A DNA stretch of 64,000 nt from Streptomyces sp. NRRL S-87 (GTDB lineage Bacteria; Actinomycetota; Actinomycetes; Streptomycetales; Streptomycetaceae). The translations under genes were made by a program, and so were the position numbers. Each line of letters starts with the position of its first letter. Position 1 is the first letter of the stretch. Below the pieces are notes generated by a model. It was not told the origin of the DNA, made no database searches, and saw only the letters and a list, made by a program, of their open reading frames with translations. The DNA lies in NCBI RefSeq assembly GCF_000719335.1, contig NZ_JOGB01000025.1, forward strand, positions 1 to 64,000, read 5' to 3'. This document shows positions 23,701-32,312 of the stretch, one piece after another.

Positions 23701-24575
23701 GAGGTCAGCGCCCTCCCCAGTGCCCTCCGGGCCAGCACGGCCACCGTCCGCCGCAGGTGCAGCACCGCCGGTGAAGCGGGTTCCGGCGCGGGGTCCGGCA
23801 CGCAGGCCATGGCGACGTACTCACCGAAGGCCTCCAGCGCCTCGGGAGCGAGCCCCCGGTCCCCGTCCCAGTCGATCAGGCCCGCGACCCACCGCTCGGC
23901 CTCCAGCGGTCGCAGCGGCATCGGCGCCACCGCGCCGATCGCGCACCGCACCCCGCGTCGCGCCGGGTCCAGCACCAGCCCCACGGAGGCCACGGCGCGG
24001 CCCGGGCCGGTCCGGCCGGTGGCCTTCAGGAACACCTGGGGGGCGTGCAGCAGCGGCACCCGCACGAAGCCGATCAGCTCGCCGGCGCCGAGCATCTCGC
24101 GCCCCGCGAGCAGGTGGGAGACCGGGATCTCGCGCCGCGCGCCACCGGGCCCGGCGATGACCAGTACGGCCTCCAGCGCGGCCAGCACCGGCAGCGCGTC
24201 GCCCGTCGGGGCGGCGCTGGCGATGTTGCCGCCGAGGGTGCCGGCGTTGCGGATCTGCGGCGGGCCGGCGGCCCGGGCCGCGGCGGCCAGCGCCGGGATG
24301 AGTGCGGCGAAGTCGGGACGGCCCATGCGGGCGTGCGTGAGGCCGGCGCCGAGCAGCGCGTGGCCGTCCTGGTACTGCCAGCCGCGGATCTCGCTGATGC
24401 GGCCGAGGCCGACCAGCCCGGCGGGACGCAGCAGCCCGGAGTTGACGGCGGCCATCAGGTCGGTGCCGCCGGCGACCGGCACGGCGGCGGGCATGGCGGC
24501 GAGCGCCGCCACGGCCTCGTCGAGCGAGGTCGGCAGCGTCACGGACTGCGCGGCCTGCGGTGCGTGAGTGGTCAA
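23697..24575 (-). CDS. FAD-binding (CoxM/CutM-type) subunit of xanthine dehydrogenase-family enzyme
   Basis: This 292-aa flavoprotein passes electrons from the [2Fe-2S] subunit to the terminal acceptor. FAD contacts are visible as AGGTDLMAAVNSG near residue 37 and NAGTLGGNIASAAPTGD near residue 112. The C-terminal domain matches CO dehydrogenase flavoprotein C-domains. It is first in the operon, with an apparent TTG start at 24575 preceded by GAAGGGG. Its stop overlaps the Fe-S subunit start. Length is normal and motifs are intact, unlike the Mo subunit. Confidence 0.88.
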   Translation of the reverse strand: MTTHAPQAAQSVTLPTSLDEAVAALAAMPAAVPVAGGTDLMAAVNSGLLRPAGLVGLGRISEIRGWQYQDGHALLGAGLTHARMGRPDFAALIPALAAAARAAGPPQIRNAGTLGGNIASAAPTGDALPVLAALEAVLVIAGPGGARREIPVSHLLAGREMLGAGELIGFVRVPLLHAPQVFLKATGRTGPGRAVASVGLVLDPARRGVRCAIGAVAPMPLRPLEAERWVAGLIDWDGDRGLAPEALEAFGEYVAMACVPDPAPEPASPAVLHLRRTVAVLARRALGRALTS

Positions 24576-24855
24576 CCCAGCTGCCCCTTCCCGATGTCCC
24601 GGCGCTCACAGCTGTCCGCCGTACGGTACGTCTTCACAGCCGGGACGTGGCAACTCTGGCACATCTTCCGGAGCGCGCGACGCGAGGGTGCGGCCGGGGG
24701 CCTTCGGCCGCGACCAGGCCTGACGTCCGGTTTGACCAGTCTTGGGCACAAGCTTCCGACAGTGTCACGCAACGGGCAGTTCATGAACTCTCATATGACT
24801 TGTCGGTCCCGGGCCGGAGAGCTCCGGAAAGGCGGCCGCGGACCGCCTCGAGGGC
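24576..24855. other. Intergenic region upstream of molybdenum hydroxylase operon
   Basis: No gene is supported. It contains the presumed operon promoter (minus strand). The only open frame lacks family features. Confidence 0.5.
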
Positions 24856-26559
24856 TCACGCCCCCGGCGGCGACCCCTCGATCGGCCGCCCCCGCACGCC
24901 CGGCCGCCGCTGCCAGGGCAGCGGCCCCGACGGCGGCCGGTAGCCGACGCCCAGTGCGTCCAGCCGCCCGTAGTGCCCCGTCAACCGCGCCTCGAACCCG
25001 GCCAGATCGCGCTCGGCCGGCTCCGGCAGCCGCGACCACACCACCTCCGCGAACGCGGCCAGCCGCGGGAACACCTGGTAGTCGACCCGGTCCTGGCTCT
25101 CCATCACCTCGGTCCAGACGTTGGCCTGGGCGCCCAGGACGTGCGCGGCGGCGGCCGGGTCCAACTCCGGCGGCACGGGCTCGAAGCGGTACAGGTCGGC
25201 GAGCGTGCGCACGTACCCGATGGGCACCGGCTCGTCGGGGCCGCCGTCCTGACGGTGGTCCAGGTACACCTGCTGCTCCGGGCACATCACCACGTCGTGC
25301 CCGGCCTCGGCGGCCGCGACCCCGCCCGCGTACCCGCGCCAGGAGGAGACCGCGGCGCCCGGGGCCAGTCCGCCCTCCAGGATCTCGTCCCAGCCGATCA
25401 GCCGCCGCCCGCGGGCGGCCAGCCAGCGGTCGAAGTGCCGGACGAACCAGGACTGCAGCTCGTCCTCGTCCGCCAGCCCGAGTTCGCGGATCCGGGACTG
25501 GGCGGTCGGCGAGCGGCGCCACTGGTCCTTGGGGCACTCGTCGCCGCCGATGTGCACGAACGGCGAGACCTCGGCCGGGAAGAGCTCCAGCACCTCCTCC
25601 AGGACGCCCTCGTAGAAGCGCAGCACCTCGTCCGTGGGGGCCAGGACGTTCCGGCTCACGCCCCAGTCGTCCCAGACCTCCAGCGCCCCGGTGTCGACGA
25701 CGTCGGTGTTGCCGAGGTGCGGGTAGGCGGCGATGGCCGCCTGCGAGTGGCCGGGCACGTCGATCTCGGGGACGACGCGCACGTGCCGGGCGGCCGCGTA
25801 GGCGACGATCTCGCGGATGTCGTCCCGGGTGTAGAAGCCGCCGTGCGGGGTCTCGTTCCACAGCGGCGAGGCCCGGTGGCCCCAGCGGGTGCGCGGGCGC
25901 CAGGAGCCGACCTCGGTGAGCCTCGGGTGGCGGCGGATCTCGATGCGCCAGCCCTGGTCGTCGGTCAGGTGGAGGTGCAGGACGTTCAGCTTGTGTGCCG
26001 CGAGGAGGTCGACGTACCGCAGGACGGTGTCCTTGGGCATGAAGTGGCGAGCCGTGTCGAGCAGCATGCCGCGCCAGCCGAACCGCGGCCGGTCCGCGAT
26101 CCGCACCGCCGGCACCTGCCAGGTGCGGCCGGGCAGCGGGGCGCGCCGGTACGCGTCCGGGCCGAGCAGCTGGCGCAGGGTCTGGGCGCCCCAGAACACG
26201 CCGGCGGGCCCGCCGCCGAGGATCTCGACCCCGTCGGGGCCGGTGGTGAGGCGGTAGCCCTCGGGACCGAGCTCGGCCCCGACCGACCGGTCCACCGAGA
26301 GGCGCAGTCCGGTGCACGCACCGGCTCCACCGGAGCGGCCTGCGCCGCGCCCCCCGTCGTGCGCGCCCGGCGCGGGGGCGGGCAGCGGGAGGCCGGTGGC
26401 CGCGCCGAGCTCGCGGCGCAGCCAGGCGGCGGCGCCCTCGGCGCCGGGGCCGGCGGCGAGGGAGGTGGCGCGGGTGAGCTCGTACGGCGGGACGTCCGCG
26501 GGCGCCTCGACGCTCAGCGGCGCCGGGATGAGGGACAGGTCGTCTCGCACATCGCTCAT
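24856..26559 (-). CDS. Beta-N-acetylhexosaminidase, GH20
   Basis: This 567-aa hydrolase releases terminal N-acetylglucosamine from chitin-derived or wall oligosaccharides. The start is the ATG at 26559 (MSDVRDDLSLIPAPLSVEAP). An N-terminal GH20b-like beta domain (residues about 10-155) is followed by the TIM barrel. The catalytic Asp-Glu pair is in HIGGDECPKDQW; further barrel motifs are LNVLHLHLTDDQGWRIE and LIGWDEILEGG. No signal peptide is seen, so it probably acts in the cytoplasm on imported oligosaccharides, as for several Streptomyces GH20 enzymes. It appears monocistronic. Confidence 0.9.
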   Translation of the reverse strand: MSDVRDDLSLIPAPLSVEAPADVPPYELTRATSLAAGPGAEGAAAWLRRELGAATGLPLPAPAPGAHDGGRGAGRSGGAGACTGLRLSVDRSVGAELGPEGYRLTTGPDGVEILGGGPAGVFWGAQTLRQLLGPDAYRRAPLPGRTWQVPAVRIADRPRFGWRGMLLDTARHFMPKDTVLRYVDLLAAHKLNVLHLHLTDDQGWRIEIRRHPRLTEVGSWRPRTRWGHRASPLWNETPHGGFYTRDDIREIVAYAAARHVRVVPEIDVPGHSQAAIAAYPHLGNTDVVDTGALEVWDDWGVSRNVLAPTDEVLRFYEGVLEEVLELFPAEVSPFVHIGGDECPKDQWRRSPTAQSRIRELGLADEDELQSWFVRHFDRWLAARGRRLIGWDEILEGGLAPGAAVSSWRGYAGGVAAAEAGHDVVMCPEQQVYLDHRQDGGPDEPVPIGYVRTLADLYRFEPVPPELDPAAAAHVLGAQANVWTEVMESQDRVDYQVFPRLAAFAEVVWSRLPEPAERDLAGFEARLTGHYGRLDALGVGYRPPSGPLPWQRRPGVRGRPIEGSPPGA

Positions 26560-26739
26560 GGCGCCGCACCCTACTGGCGGGGCCCGACCCGGCACAGGCC
26601 TCCGACCCGGCACAGGCCGCCGGCCGGGCACAGACCTCCGGGCGCAGCAAGGGGCGCGGCCCGGCGCCCGGGCCGGCACAGGTCCGCACAGGCCCCGCCA
26701 CCGGACCAAGCCCCGGGCGGCGGACCGGGCCCCGGACGC
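26560..26739. repeat. Noncoding direct repeats upstream of hexosaminidase
   Basis: Imperfect copies of ccgacccggcacaggcc recur between 26580 and 26640, followed by further GC-rich sequence. The hexosaminidase promoter must lie here, but none is recognised. Confidence 0.55.
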
Positions 26740-26788
26740 GACGCAGGCCCCCGGCGCGCGCGGGTGCGCGCGCCCGGAGGCCTGCGTC
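26740..26788 (-). terminator. Terminator hairpin after DUF3039 gene
   Basis: GACGCAGGCC (26740-26749) pairs with GGCCTGCGTC (26779-26788) over 10 bp, with an inner GC-rich stem. It ends 26 bp from the DUF3039 stop. Confidence 0.85.
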
Positions 26789-26814
26789 AGCGGCGGTGGG
26801 CCACCCCTGCGGGG

Positions 26815-27102
26815 TTACTTGCCCTTGCCGCCCTTGTCGTCGTCCCCGCCGCCGGGGCCCATGGAGTCGTAGATCTCCTTGCACATGGGGCAGACCGGGT
26901 ACTTCTTCGGGTCGCGGCCCGGGACCCAGACCTTGCCGCAGAGCGCGACGACGGGGGTCCCGTCGAGGGCGCTCGCCATGATCTTGTCCTTCTGGACGTA
27001 GTGGGCGAAGCGCTCGTGGTCGCCGTCGCCGTGGGACACCTGCGGCGTCGGCTCTACGAGGGTCCCCGTGCCAGTGCCGCGCTCGGGCTCAAGAGTGCTC
27101 AT
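26815..27102 (-). CDS. DUF3039 family protein
   Basis: This 95-aa protein is conserved in actinobacteria. The core (HERFAHYVQKDKIMASALDG, then VVALCGKVWVPGRDPKKYPVCPMCKEIYD) contains three cysteines, two in a CxxC, suggesting a small metal-binding site. The tail is Gly/Asp/Lys-rich. The start is the ATG at 27102. It lies upstream of a strong hairpin and 89 bp downstream of the YqgE gene on the same strand. The molecular function is unknown. Confidence 0.85.
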   Translation of the reverse strand: MSTLEPERGTGTGTLVEPTPQVSHGDGDHERFAHYVQKDKIMASALDGTPVVALCGKVWVPGRDPKKYPVCPMCKEIYDSMGPGGGDDDKGGKGK

Positions 27103-27191
27103 GCCGCAAGGGTACTGGGCCGCGCCCGGCTCGGGCTCGCGGCGGGGCGGGTCCCGCGCCGTGCGCCGTGCACCGTCCGCCGTGCACCGTC

Positions 27192-27752
27192 TCAGTTGAG
27201 GGTGGGGTCGTCCGGATAGGTGGCCACCATGGCCAGCTCGCTGCGCTGGCGCCGCAGCACCGAGCGCCACAGCCGCTCCGGGTCGGGGGCGGAGACGTCC
27301 CCGGGCTCGGACTCCACGACGTACCAGGCGCCGTCGCTCAGCTCCTCCTCCAGCTGCCCGGGCCCCCAACCGGAGTACCCGGCGAAGATCCGCAGCGAGC
27401 CGAGGGCGCTGGCGAGCAGCTCCGGCGGGGTCTCCAGGTCCACCAGGCCGATCGCACCGTGCACCCGGCGCCAGCCCAGCGGGCCCTCGTCGCCGGGGAT
27501 GACCGCGACGCCGAGGGCGGAGTCGAGGGAGACCGGGCCGCCCTGGAACACGACGCCGGGCTCGCCGGCGAGGTCGGCCCAGGGCAGCAGGATGTCGCCG
27601 ACGCCGACCGGGGTGGGCCGGTTCAGGACCACGCCGAGCGAGCCCTCCTCGTCGTGGTCGAGGAGCAGCACCACCGCGCGGTCGAAGTTCGGGTCCGCCA
27701 GGGCGGGGGTGGCGACGAGCAGTCGCCCTGTGAGCGAGGACACCTCGGTCAT
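27192..27752 (-). CDS. YqgE/AlgH family protein
   Basis: This 186-aa cytoplasmic protein of the UPF0301 family has the typical opening TGRLLVATPALADPNFDRAV, the GVVLNRPT segment, FQGGPV, and IFAGYSGWGPGQLEEEL. A second in-frame ATG 18 bp upstream (27770) is possible; 27752 matches the usual family start. It is divergent from murA by 264 bp. The biochemical function of the family is not established. Confidence 0.9.
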   Translation of the reverse strand: MTEVSSLTGRLLVATPALADPNFDRAVVLLLDHDEEGSLGVVLNRPTPVGVGDILLPWADLAGEPGVVFQGGPVSLDSALGVAVIPGDEGPLGWRRVHGAIGLVDLETPPELLASALGSLRIFAGYSGWGPGQLEEELSDGAWYVVESEPGDVSAPDPERLWRSVLRRQRSELAMVATYPDDPTLN

Positions 27753-28016
27753 GGGCACATGATCCCGCATATTCGCCCCGGAGGGGGAGCGGGCGGCACA
27801 ACTCGTCCTTACGCACGGGACGGGCGCACGGCAGCAACGGGAGCGCGCACCCGACCCCTGACCGGAAGTCCACCCTCCGCTACGCATCGGATACGGAGGG
27901 TGTTGTGGCGAAATGATGACATTCTCATGGGCCCCGCTGGGGCATACAAGGCAAGGCCTCCAGCCGCTTACAGTTTTCCCTGGCCCCCTGCCCACCCACT
28001 CCGGAACGCGAGATTC

Positions 28017-29357
28017 ATGACCGGCACAGACGATGTCCTGCTTGTCCACGGCGGCACCCCGCTGGAGGGCGAGATCCGGGTCCGCGGCGCGAAGAACCTC
28101 GTGCCGAAGGCCATGGTCGCCGCGCTGCTCGGCAGCGAACCCAGCCGGCTGCGCAACGTGCCCGACATCCGCGACGTGCGGGTGGTCCGCGGGCTGCTGC
28201 AGCTGCACGGTGTGACGGTCCGCCCCGGCGACGAGCCCGGCGAACTGGTCATGGACCCCACCCACGTCGAGAGCGCGAACGTCGCGGACATCGACGCGCA
28301 CGCGGGCTCCTCGCGCATCCCGATCCTCTTCTGCGGCCCGCTGCTGCACCGCCTCGGCCACGCCTTCATCCCGGGCCTGGGCGGCTGCGACATCGGCGGC
28401 CGGCCCATCGACTTCCACTTCGACGTGCTGCGCCAGTTCGGCGCCACGATCGAGAAGCGCGAGGACGGCCAGTACCTGGAGGCCCCGCAGCGGCTGCGCG
28501 GCTGCAAGATCCGCCTGCCCTACCCCTCGGTCGGCTCGACCGAGCAGGTGCTTCTGACGGCCGTGCTGGCCGAGGGCGTCACCGAGCTCACCAACGCGGC
28601 GGTGGAGCCGGAGATCGAGGACCTCATCTGCGTCCTGCAGAAGATGGGCGCCATCATCTCCATGGACACCGACCGGACCATCCGGATCACCGGTGTGGAC
28701 CGGCTCGGCGGCTACAACCACAAGGCGCTCCCGGACCGCCTGGAGGCCGCCTCCTGGGCCTCCGCGGCCCTGGCGACCGGCGGCAACATCTACGTGCGCG
28801 GCGCCCAGCAGCGCTCGATGATGACCTTCCTCAACACGTACCGGAAGGTCGGCGGCGCCTTCGAGATCGACGACGACGGCATCCGCTTCTGGCACCCGGG
28901 CGGCCCGCTCAACGCGATCGCGCTGGAGACGGACGTGCACCCCGGCTTCCAGACCGACTGGCAGCAGCCGCTGGTCGTGGCGCTCACGCAGGCCGCGGGC
29001 CTGTCCATCGTCCACGAGACCGTGTACGAGTCCCGGCTGGGCTTCACCTCGGCGCTGAACCAGATGGGCGCGCACATCCAGCTGTACCGCGAGTGCCTGG
29101 GCGGCTCGGCCTGCCGCTTCGGCCAGCGCAACTTCCTGCACTCGGCGGTCGTCTCCGGCCCGACGAAGCTGCAGGGCGCCGACCTCGTCATCCCCGACCT
29201 GCGCGGCGGGTTCTCGTACCTGATCGCGGCGCTGGCGGCCGAGGGCACCTCCCGGGTGCACGGCATCGACCTCATCAACCGCGGCTACGAGAACTTCATG
29301 GAGAAGCTCGTGGAGCTGGGCGCGAAGGTCGAGCTGCCCGGCGGCTCGCTGGTCTGA
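28017..29357 (+). CDS. murA: UDP-N-acetylglucosamine 1-carboxyvinyltransferase MurA
   Basis: This 446-aa enzyme catalyses the first committed step of peptidoglycan synthesis, transferring enolpyruvate from phosphoenolpyruvate to UDP-GlcNAc in the cytoplasm. The active-site loop has Cys124 in GGCDIGGRPIDFH, the residue alkylated by fosfomycin. The N-terminal GEIRVRGAKNLVPKAMVAAL and the conserved PDRLEAASW are intact. The ATG at 28017 fits the family start. Length is slightly above the usual 420 aa. Two hairpins follow the stop. Confidence 0.95.
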   Translation: MTGTDDVLLVHGGTPLEGEIRVRGAKNLVPKAMVAALLGSEPSRLRNVPDIRDVRVVRGLLQLHGVTVRPGDEPGELVMDPTHVESANVADIDAHAGSSRIPILFCGPLLHRLGHAFIPGLGGCDIGGRPIDFHFDVLRQFGATIEKREDGQYLEAPQRLRGCKIRLPYPSVGSTEQVLLTAVLAEGVTELTNAAVEPEIEDLICVLQKMGAIISMDTDRTIRITGVDRLGGYNHKALPDRLEAASWASAALATGGNIYVRGAQQRSMMTFLNTYRKVGGAFEIDDDGIRFWHPGGPLNAIALETDVHPGFQTDWQQPLVVALTQAAGLSIVHETVYESRLGFTSALNQMGAHIQLYRECLGGSACRFGQRNFLHSAVVSGPTKLQGADLVIPDLRGGFSYLIAALAAEGTSRVHGIDLINRGYENFMEKLVELGAKVELPGGSLV

Positions 29358-29362
29358 CGGCA

Positions 29363-29387
29363 GGACGGTCCGACGACAGGACCGTCC
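29363..29387 (+). terminator. Short hairpin after murA
   Basis: GGACGGTCC (29363-29371) pairs with GGACCGTCC (29379-29387), a 9-bp stem with a 7-nt loop, starting 5 bp after the murA stop. Confidence 0.7.
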
Positions 29388-29460
29388 CGGCATCCGGGGC
29401 CGCCCAGGCGGCCCCGGAGTGCCTGGAGGGCCCGGAGGGCCCGGAGGCCCCGGAACGTCA

Positions 29461-29493
29461 AAGGGCGGCCACCCCGTACGGGTGGCCGCCCTT
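29461..29493. terminator. Strong bidirectional terminator between murA and hup
   Basis: AAGGGCGGCCACCC and GGGTGGCCGCCCTT form a perfect 14-bp stem with the 5-nt loop CGTAC. It lies between convergent genes and carries A and T residues on either side. Confidence 0.88.
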
Positions 29494-29635
29494 CGTCGTC
29501 GTGGGGACGCCCAGCGGCGTCCGCGGGCCGGGCCGTGGCGGCTGCGCGCCGTCGGGCCTGGCTCCGGGGCTCACGCGCCCAGGGGGCCTGAGCCCCCCTC
29601 AAGGTGTGCGGCTCCTGGGGCTACGCCCCGGGGGC

Positions 29636-29917
29636 TCACTTGCCCTTGGCGGCTTCCTTGAGCTTGGAGCCCGCGGAGACCTTCACGCTGTAGCCGGCCG
29701 GGATCTGGATGGGGTCGCCGGTCTGCGGGTTGCGCGCGGTGCGAGCGGCACGGTGGGTGCGCTCGAAGGTCAGGAAGCCGGGGATGGTGACCTTCTCGTC
29801 GCCCTTGGCGACGATCTCGCCGACGGTCTCGGCGAAGGCGGCGAGGACGGCGTCGGCGTCCTTGCGCGTCACCTCGGCGCGGTCGGCCAGCGCGGCCACC
29901 AGCTCACTGCGGTTCAT
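29636..29917 (-). CDS. hup: HU-family nucleoid-associated protein
   Basis: This 93-aa DNA-binding protein matches short HU (HupA-type): MNRSELVAALADRAEVTRKD, then VTIPGFLTFERTHRAARTARNPQTG with the DNA-inserting proline in RNPQTG. The ATG at 29917 has a GGGAG ribosome-binding site at good spacing. It lacks the long lysine-rich tail of HupS. A perfect 18-bp palindrome lies about 85 bp upstream of the start and could be an operator. Confidence 0.94.
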   Translation of the reverse strand: MNRSELVAALADRAEVTRKDADAVLAAFAETVGEIVAKGDEKVTIPGFLTFERTHRAARTARNPQTGDPIQIPAGYSVKVSAGSKLKEAAKGK

Positions 29918-29999
29918 GTTGTACTCCCGTGTTCAACTTGCCTATGGGGCGTGAGATCGAAGCCGATGCTGCCAGGGCCGTAGGACAGTCCCCGGACCC

Positions 30000-30017
30000 G
30001 GGTCTGACGTCAGACCC
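30000..30017. promoter_or_regulatory. 18-bp perfect palindrome GGGTCTGACGTCAGACCC upstream of hup
   Basis: This uninterrupted dyad lies 83 bp upstream of the hup start codon, in the only promoter-bearing region nearby. Size and symmetry match a repressor site for a dimeric regulator. No regulator is identified here. Confidence 0.6.
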
Positions 30018-30249
30018 TCTCGCCCGGTTACGCATCCTGCCCCCACCAGCGGCGGGAAAGCCAATCCGGCACCCGCCAGGGTCACACGAAAAGCGCCACG
30101 GTCACGCCGCCGTGACGCTCCGTCCGCCGCTGGATGCGGACCGCCTCGAACGGACCGCCGAACCGCTGCGGGCATCCACGCAACCCTAGAGGGGCCGCAG
30201 GGATGCCGCATCCCGCGACGCGCCGGGGGCGGGCCGGACGTGGGGCCCG

Positions 30250-30325
30250 TCACAACGGCCGGGCGCGGCCCGGCCCGGCGGCGCGCCCCTCACAACGGCC
30301 GGGCGCGGCCCCGGCCCGGCGGCGC
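30250..30325. repeat. Two copies of a 35-bp noncoding direct repeat
   Basis: Copies begin with tcacaacggccgggcgcggc at 30250 and 30290 (period 40), differing mainly by one extra C. Each copy is itself rich in GGCCGGGCGC-type inverted segments and could fold. Confidence 0.85.
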
Positions 30326-30344
30326 ACCCCCCGGTTCCGACGGG

Positions 30345-30381
30345 GCGTCACGCCCGCGGGCGGACCCGGCGGGCGTGACGC
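30345..30381 (-). terminator. Terminator hairpin after malic enzyme gene
   Basis: GCGTCACGCCCGC (30345-30357) pairs with GCGGGCGTGACGC (30369-30381), a perfect 13-bp stem with an 11-nt loop, 33 bp beyond the stop. Confidence 0.88.
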
Positions 30382-30414
30382 GGCGTCAGGTCGAACGGGG
30401 TCGGCGACCGCGGC

Positions 30415-31848
30415 TCAGATCGAGGACGGCTCCACGACGTCCCCGCCGGCGGCCTTGGCGGCGTTGCGGACCGCGCCCGCGACGGCGCCGGCGACCTTGT
30501 CGTTGAAGACCGACGGGATGATGTAGTTCGGGTTCAGCTCGCCCTCGGTGACGACGTCCGCCAGAGCCGCTGCGGCGGCCAGCATCATGTCGGTGTTCAC
30601 GGTGCGGGACTGCGCGTCGAGCAGGCCGCGGAAGACGCCCGGGAAGACCAGCACGTTGTTGATCTGGTTCGGGAAGTCGGACCGGCCGGTGGCCACGACC
30701 GCCGCCGTCTCCCGGGCGATCGAGGGGTCGACCTCCGGGTCCGGGTTCGCGAGCGCGAAGACGATCGCACCCTCCGCCATGGCCGCGACGTCGTCGCCGT
30801 TCAGCACGTTGGGGGCCGAGACGCCGATGAACACGTCGGCGCCGACGACCGCCTCCTTGAGCGTGCCGGTGACGCCCTCGGGGTTGGTGTTGTCGGCGAT
30901 CCAGCGCAGCGGCGAGTCGGCCGCGGCGTCGACCAGGTCGGCCCGGTCGGCGTGCACGACGCCGTGGATGTCGGCGACCACGGCGTGCTTCACACCGGCC
31001 GCGATCAGCAGCTTCAGGATGGCGGTACCGGCCGCGCCGGCGCCGGACATGACGACCTTGACGTCGCCGACGGCCTTGCCGACCACGCGCAGGGCGTTGG
31101 TCAGCGAGGCCAGCACCACGATCGCCGTGCCGTGCTGGTCGTCGTGGAAGACCGGGATGTCGAGGGCCTCGCGCAGCCGCGCCTCGATCTCGAAGCAGCG
31201 CGGCGCGGAGATGTCCTCGAGGTTGATGCCGGCGAAGCCGGGGGCGATGGCCTTGACGATCGCGACGATCTCGTCGGTGTCCTGGGTGTCCAGGCAGATC
31301 GGCCAGGCGTCGATGCCGGCGAACCGCTTGAAGAGGGCCGCCTTGCCCTCCATGACGGGCAGTGCGGCCTTGGGGCCGATGTTGCCGAGGCCGAGCACGG
31401 CGGAGCCGTCCGTCACCACCGCGACGGAGTTGCGCTTGATGGTGAGGCGCCGGGCGTCCTCGGGGTTCTCGGCGATCGCCATGCACACGCGGGCCACGCC
31501 CGGGGTGTAGATCATGGACAGGTCGTCACGGTTGCGGATGGGGTGCTTCGACGCCATCTCGATCTTGCCGCCGAGGTGCATCAGGAAGGTGCGGTCGGAG
31601 ACCTTGCCGAGGGTGACGCCCTCGATCCCGCGCAGCTTCTGGACGATCTCGTCGGCGTGGGCGGTGGACGTCGCGGCGATGGTGACGTCGATCCGGAGCT
31701 TCTCGTGGCCTGAGGCCGTGACGTCCAGACCGGTGACCGACCCTCCGGAGGACTCCACGGCGGTGGTGAGCTGGGAGACCGCGGTTCCGCTCGCGGGCAC
31801 CTCCAGGCGGACCGTCATCGAGTACGAGACGCTGGGCGCCGTTGCCAT
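30415..31848 (-). CDS. Malic enzyme with N-terminal ACT domain (NAD(P)-dependent)
   Basis: This 477-aa cytoplasmic enzyme decarboxylates malate to pyruvate. An ACT regulatory domain (residues about 8-85) precedes the malic N domain (MIYTPGVARVC, DGSAVLGLGNIGPKAALPVMEGKAALFK split in two blocks, NLEDISAPRCFEIE) and the NAD-binding domain (VVMSGAGAAGTAILKLL). The Asp pair in HDDQHGTA is intact. Such short bacterial malic enzymes with ACT domains are allosterically controlled. A terminator follows. The upstream region has a moderate AT-rich stretch, but no promoter is assigned. Confidence 0.93.
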   Translation of the reverse strand: MATAPSVSYSMTVRLEVPASGTAVSQLTTAVESSGGSVTGLDVTASGHEKLRIDVTIAATSTAHADEIVQKLRGIEGVTLGKVSDRTFLMHLGGKIEMASKHPIRNRDDLSMIYTPGVARVCMAIAENPEDARRLTIKRNSVAVVTDGSAVLGLGNIGPKAALPVMEGKAALFKRFAGIDAWPICLDTQDTDEIVAIVKAIAPGFAGINLEDISAPRCFEIEARLREALDIPVFHDDQHGTAIVVLASLTNALRVVGKAVGDVKVVMSGAGAAGTAILKLLIAAGVKHAVVADIHGVVHADRADLVDAAADSPLRWIADNTNPEGVTGTLKEAVVGADVFIGVSAPNVLNGDDVAAMAEGAIVFALANPDPEVDPSIARETAAVVATGRSDFPNQINNVLVFPGVFRGLLDAQSRTVNTDMMLAAAAALADVVTEGELNPNYIIPSVFNDKVAGAVAGAVRNAAKAAGGDVVEPSSI

Positions 31849-32040
31849 GGCCGTGTTCCTCTGCTTTCCCTTGCTTCACTTGCGCACGCCCCCCTGACCC
31901 CGCGCACGAACGCGGTAGGACGTGTTGTCCGATCGTCCCACCTACCAGCCGGTATTCGGTAACCAGCTACAAGTTTCGGAAAGACTCTTCCACCATACGA
32001 GAGAGTTGGGAGTCGGGGAAGTGTGCGCGGACACCAAAAA
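31849..32040. other. Upstream region of the malic enzyme gene
   Basis: This relatively AT-rich stretch (around 31955-32040) is likely to hold the malic-enzyme promoter on the minus strand. No gene is seen. Confidence 0.5.
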
Positions 32041-32190
32041 AGGTCCGCGCCCTCCCCGAAGGAAGGGCGCGGACCTGTATGAACGTCTATGACACCGACC
32101 CGCCATGCTCGCCTCGCGGCAAGTGGTCGCTCTAAGCGACGAAGGTTGGGCCCGGGGGCTTGGATCGAGCCGGTGCCTCACCAAGGCTAA
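32041..32190 (-). ncRNA. Candidate free-standing small RNA with intrinsic terminator
   Basis: On the minus strand, AGGTCCGCGCCCT (rc of 32064-32076 and its partner 32041-32053) forms a 13-bp hairpin followed by a run of six T, the best Rho-independent terminator in the window. It is about 240 bp from the helD stop, which has its own weaker hairpin near 32280-32300. The intervening sequence carries a GTCGC-TTAGA-GCGAC stem-loop (about 32128-32142) and other foldable parts but no credible open frame. A small RNA of about 150 nt ending here is the simplest reading. The 5' end is a guess. Confidence 0.5.
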
Positions 32191-32251
32191 CAAACGATCC
32201 CCGGGACGGGACCTCCCTGCACCGACTTGCTCACCAGGTGGAACCGATCGG

Positions 32252-32280
32252 CCCAGCCGCCACCGTCCCAGCCGCCACCG
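32252..32280. repeat. Two-copy 15-bp noncoding repeat
   Basis: CCCAGCCGCCACCG occurs at 32252-32265 and 32267-32280, between the helD stop and the candidate small RNA. Confidence 0.85.
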
Positions 32281-32312
32281 GCCCGGCCTCATCGGCCGGC
32301 CGCGCCCCGGCG

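Larger units (their letters stand above)
29918..30344. other. Long intergenic region between hup and malic enzyme
   Basis: This stretch holds the hup promoter, the 18-bp palindrome at 30000-30017, a relatively gene-like but unsupported GC-rich stretch, and the tandem repeat at 30250-30325. No coding sequence is supported. Confidence 0.55.

Noticed and set aside
20787..24567. Plus-strand frames of 630-1191 codons opposite the molybdenum hydroxylase genes
   Set aside because: They mirror the low-complexity minus-strand repeats and have no recognisable domains.
32077..32312. Riboswitch for helD or malic enzyme
   Set aside because: It lies downstream of helD, not in a 5' leader, and no known riboswitch consensus was recognised; a small RNA is simpler.
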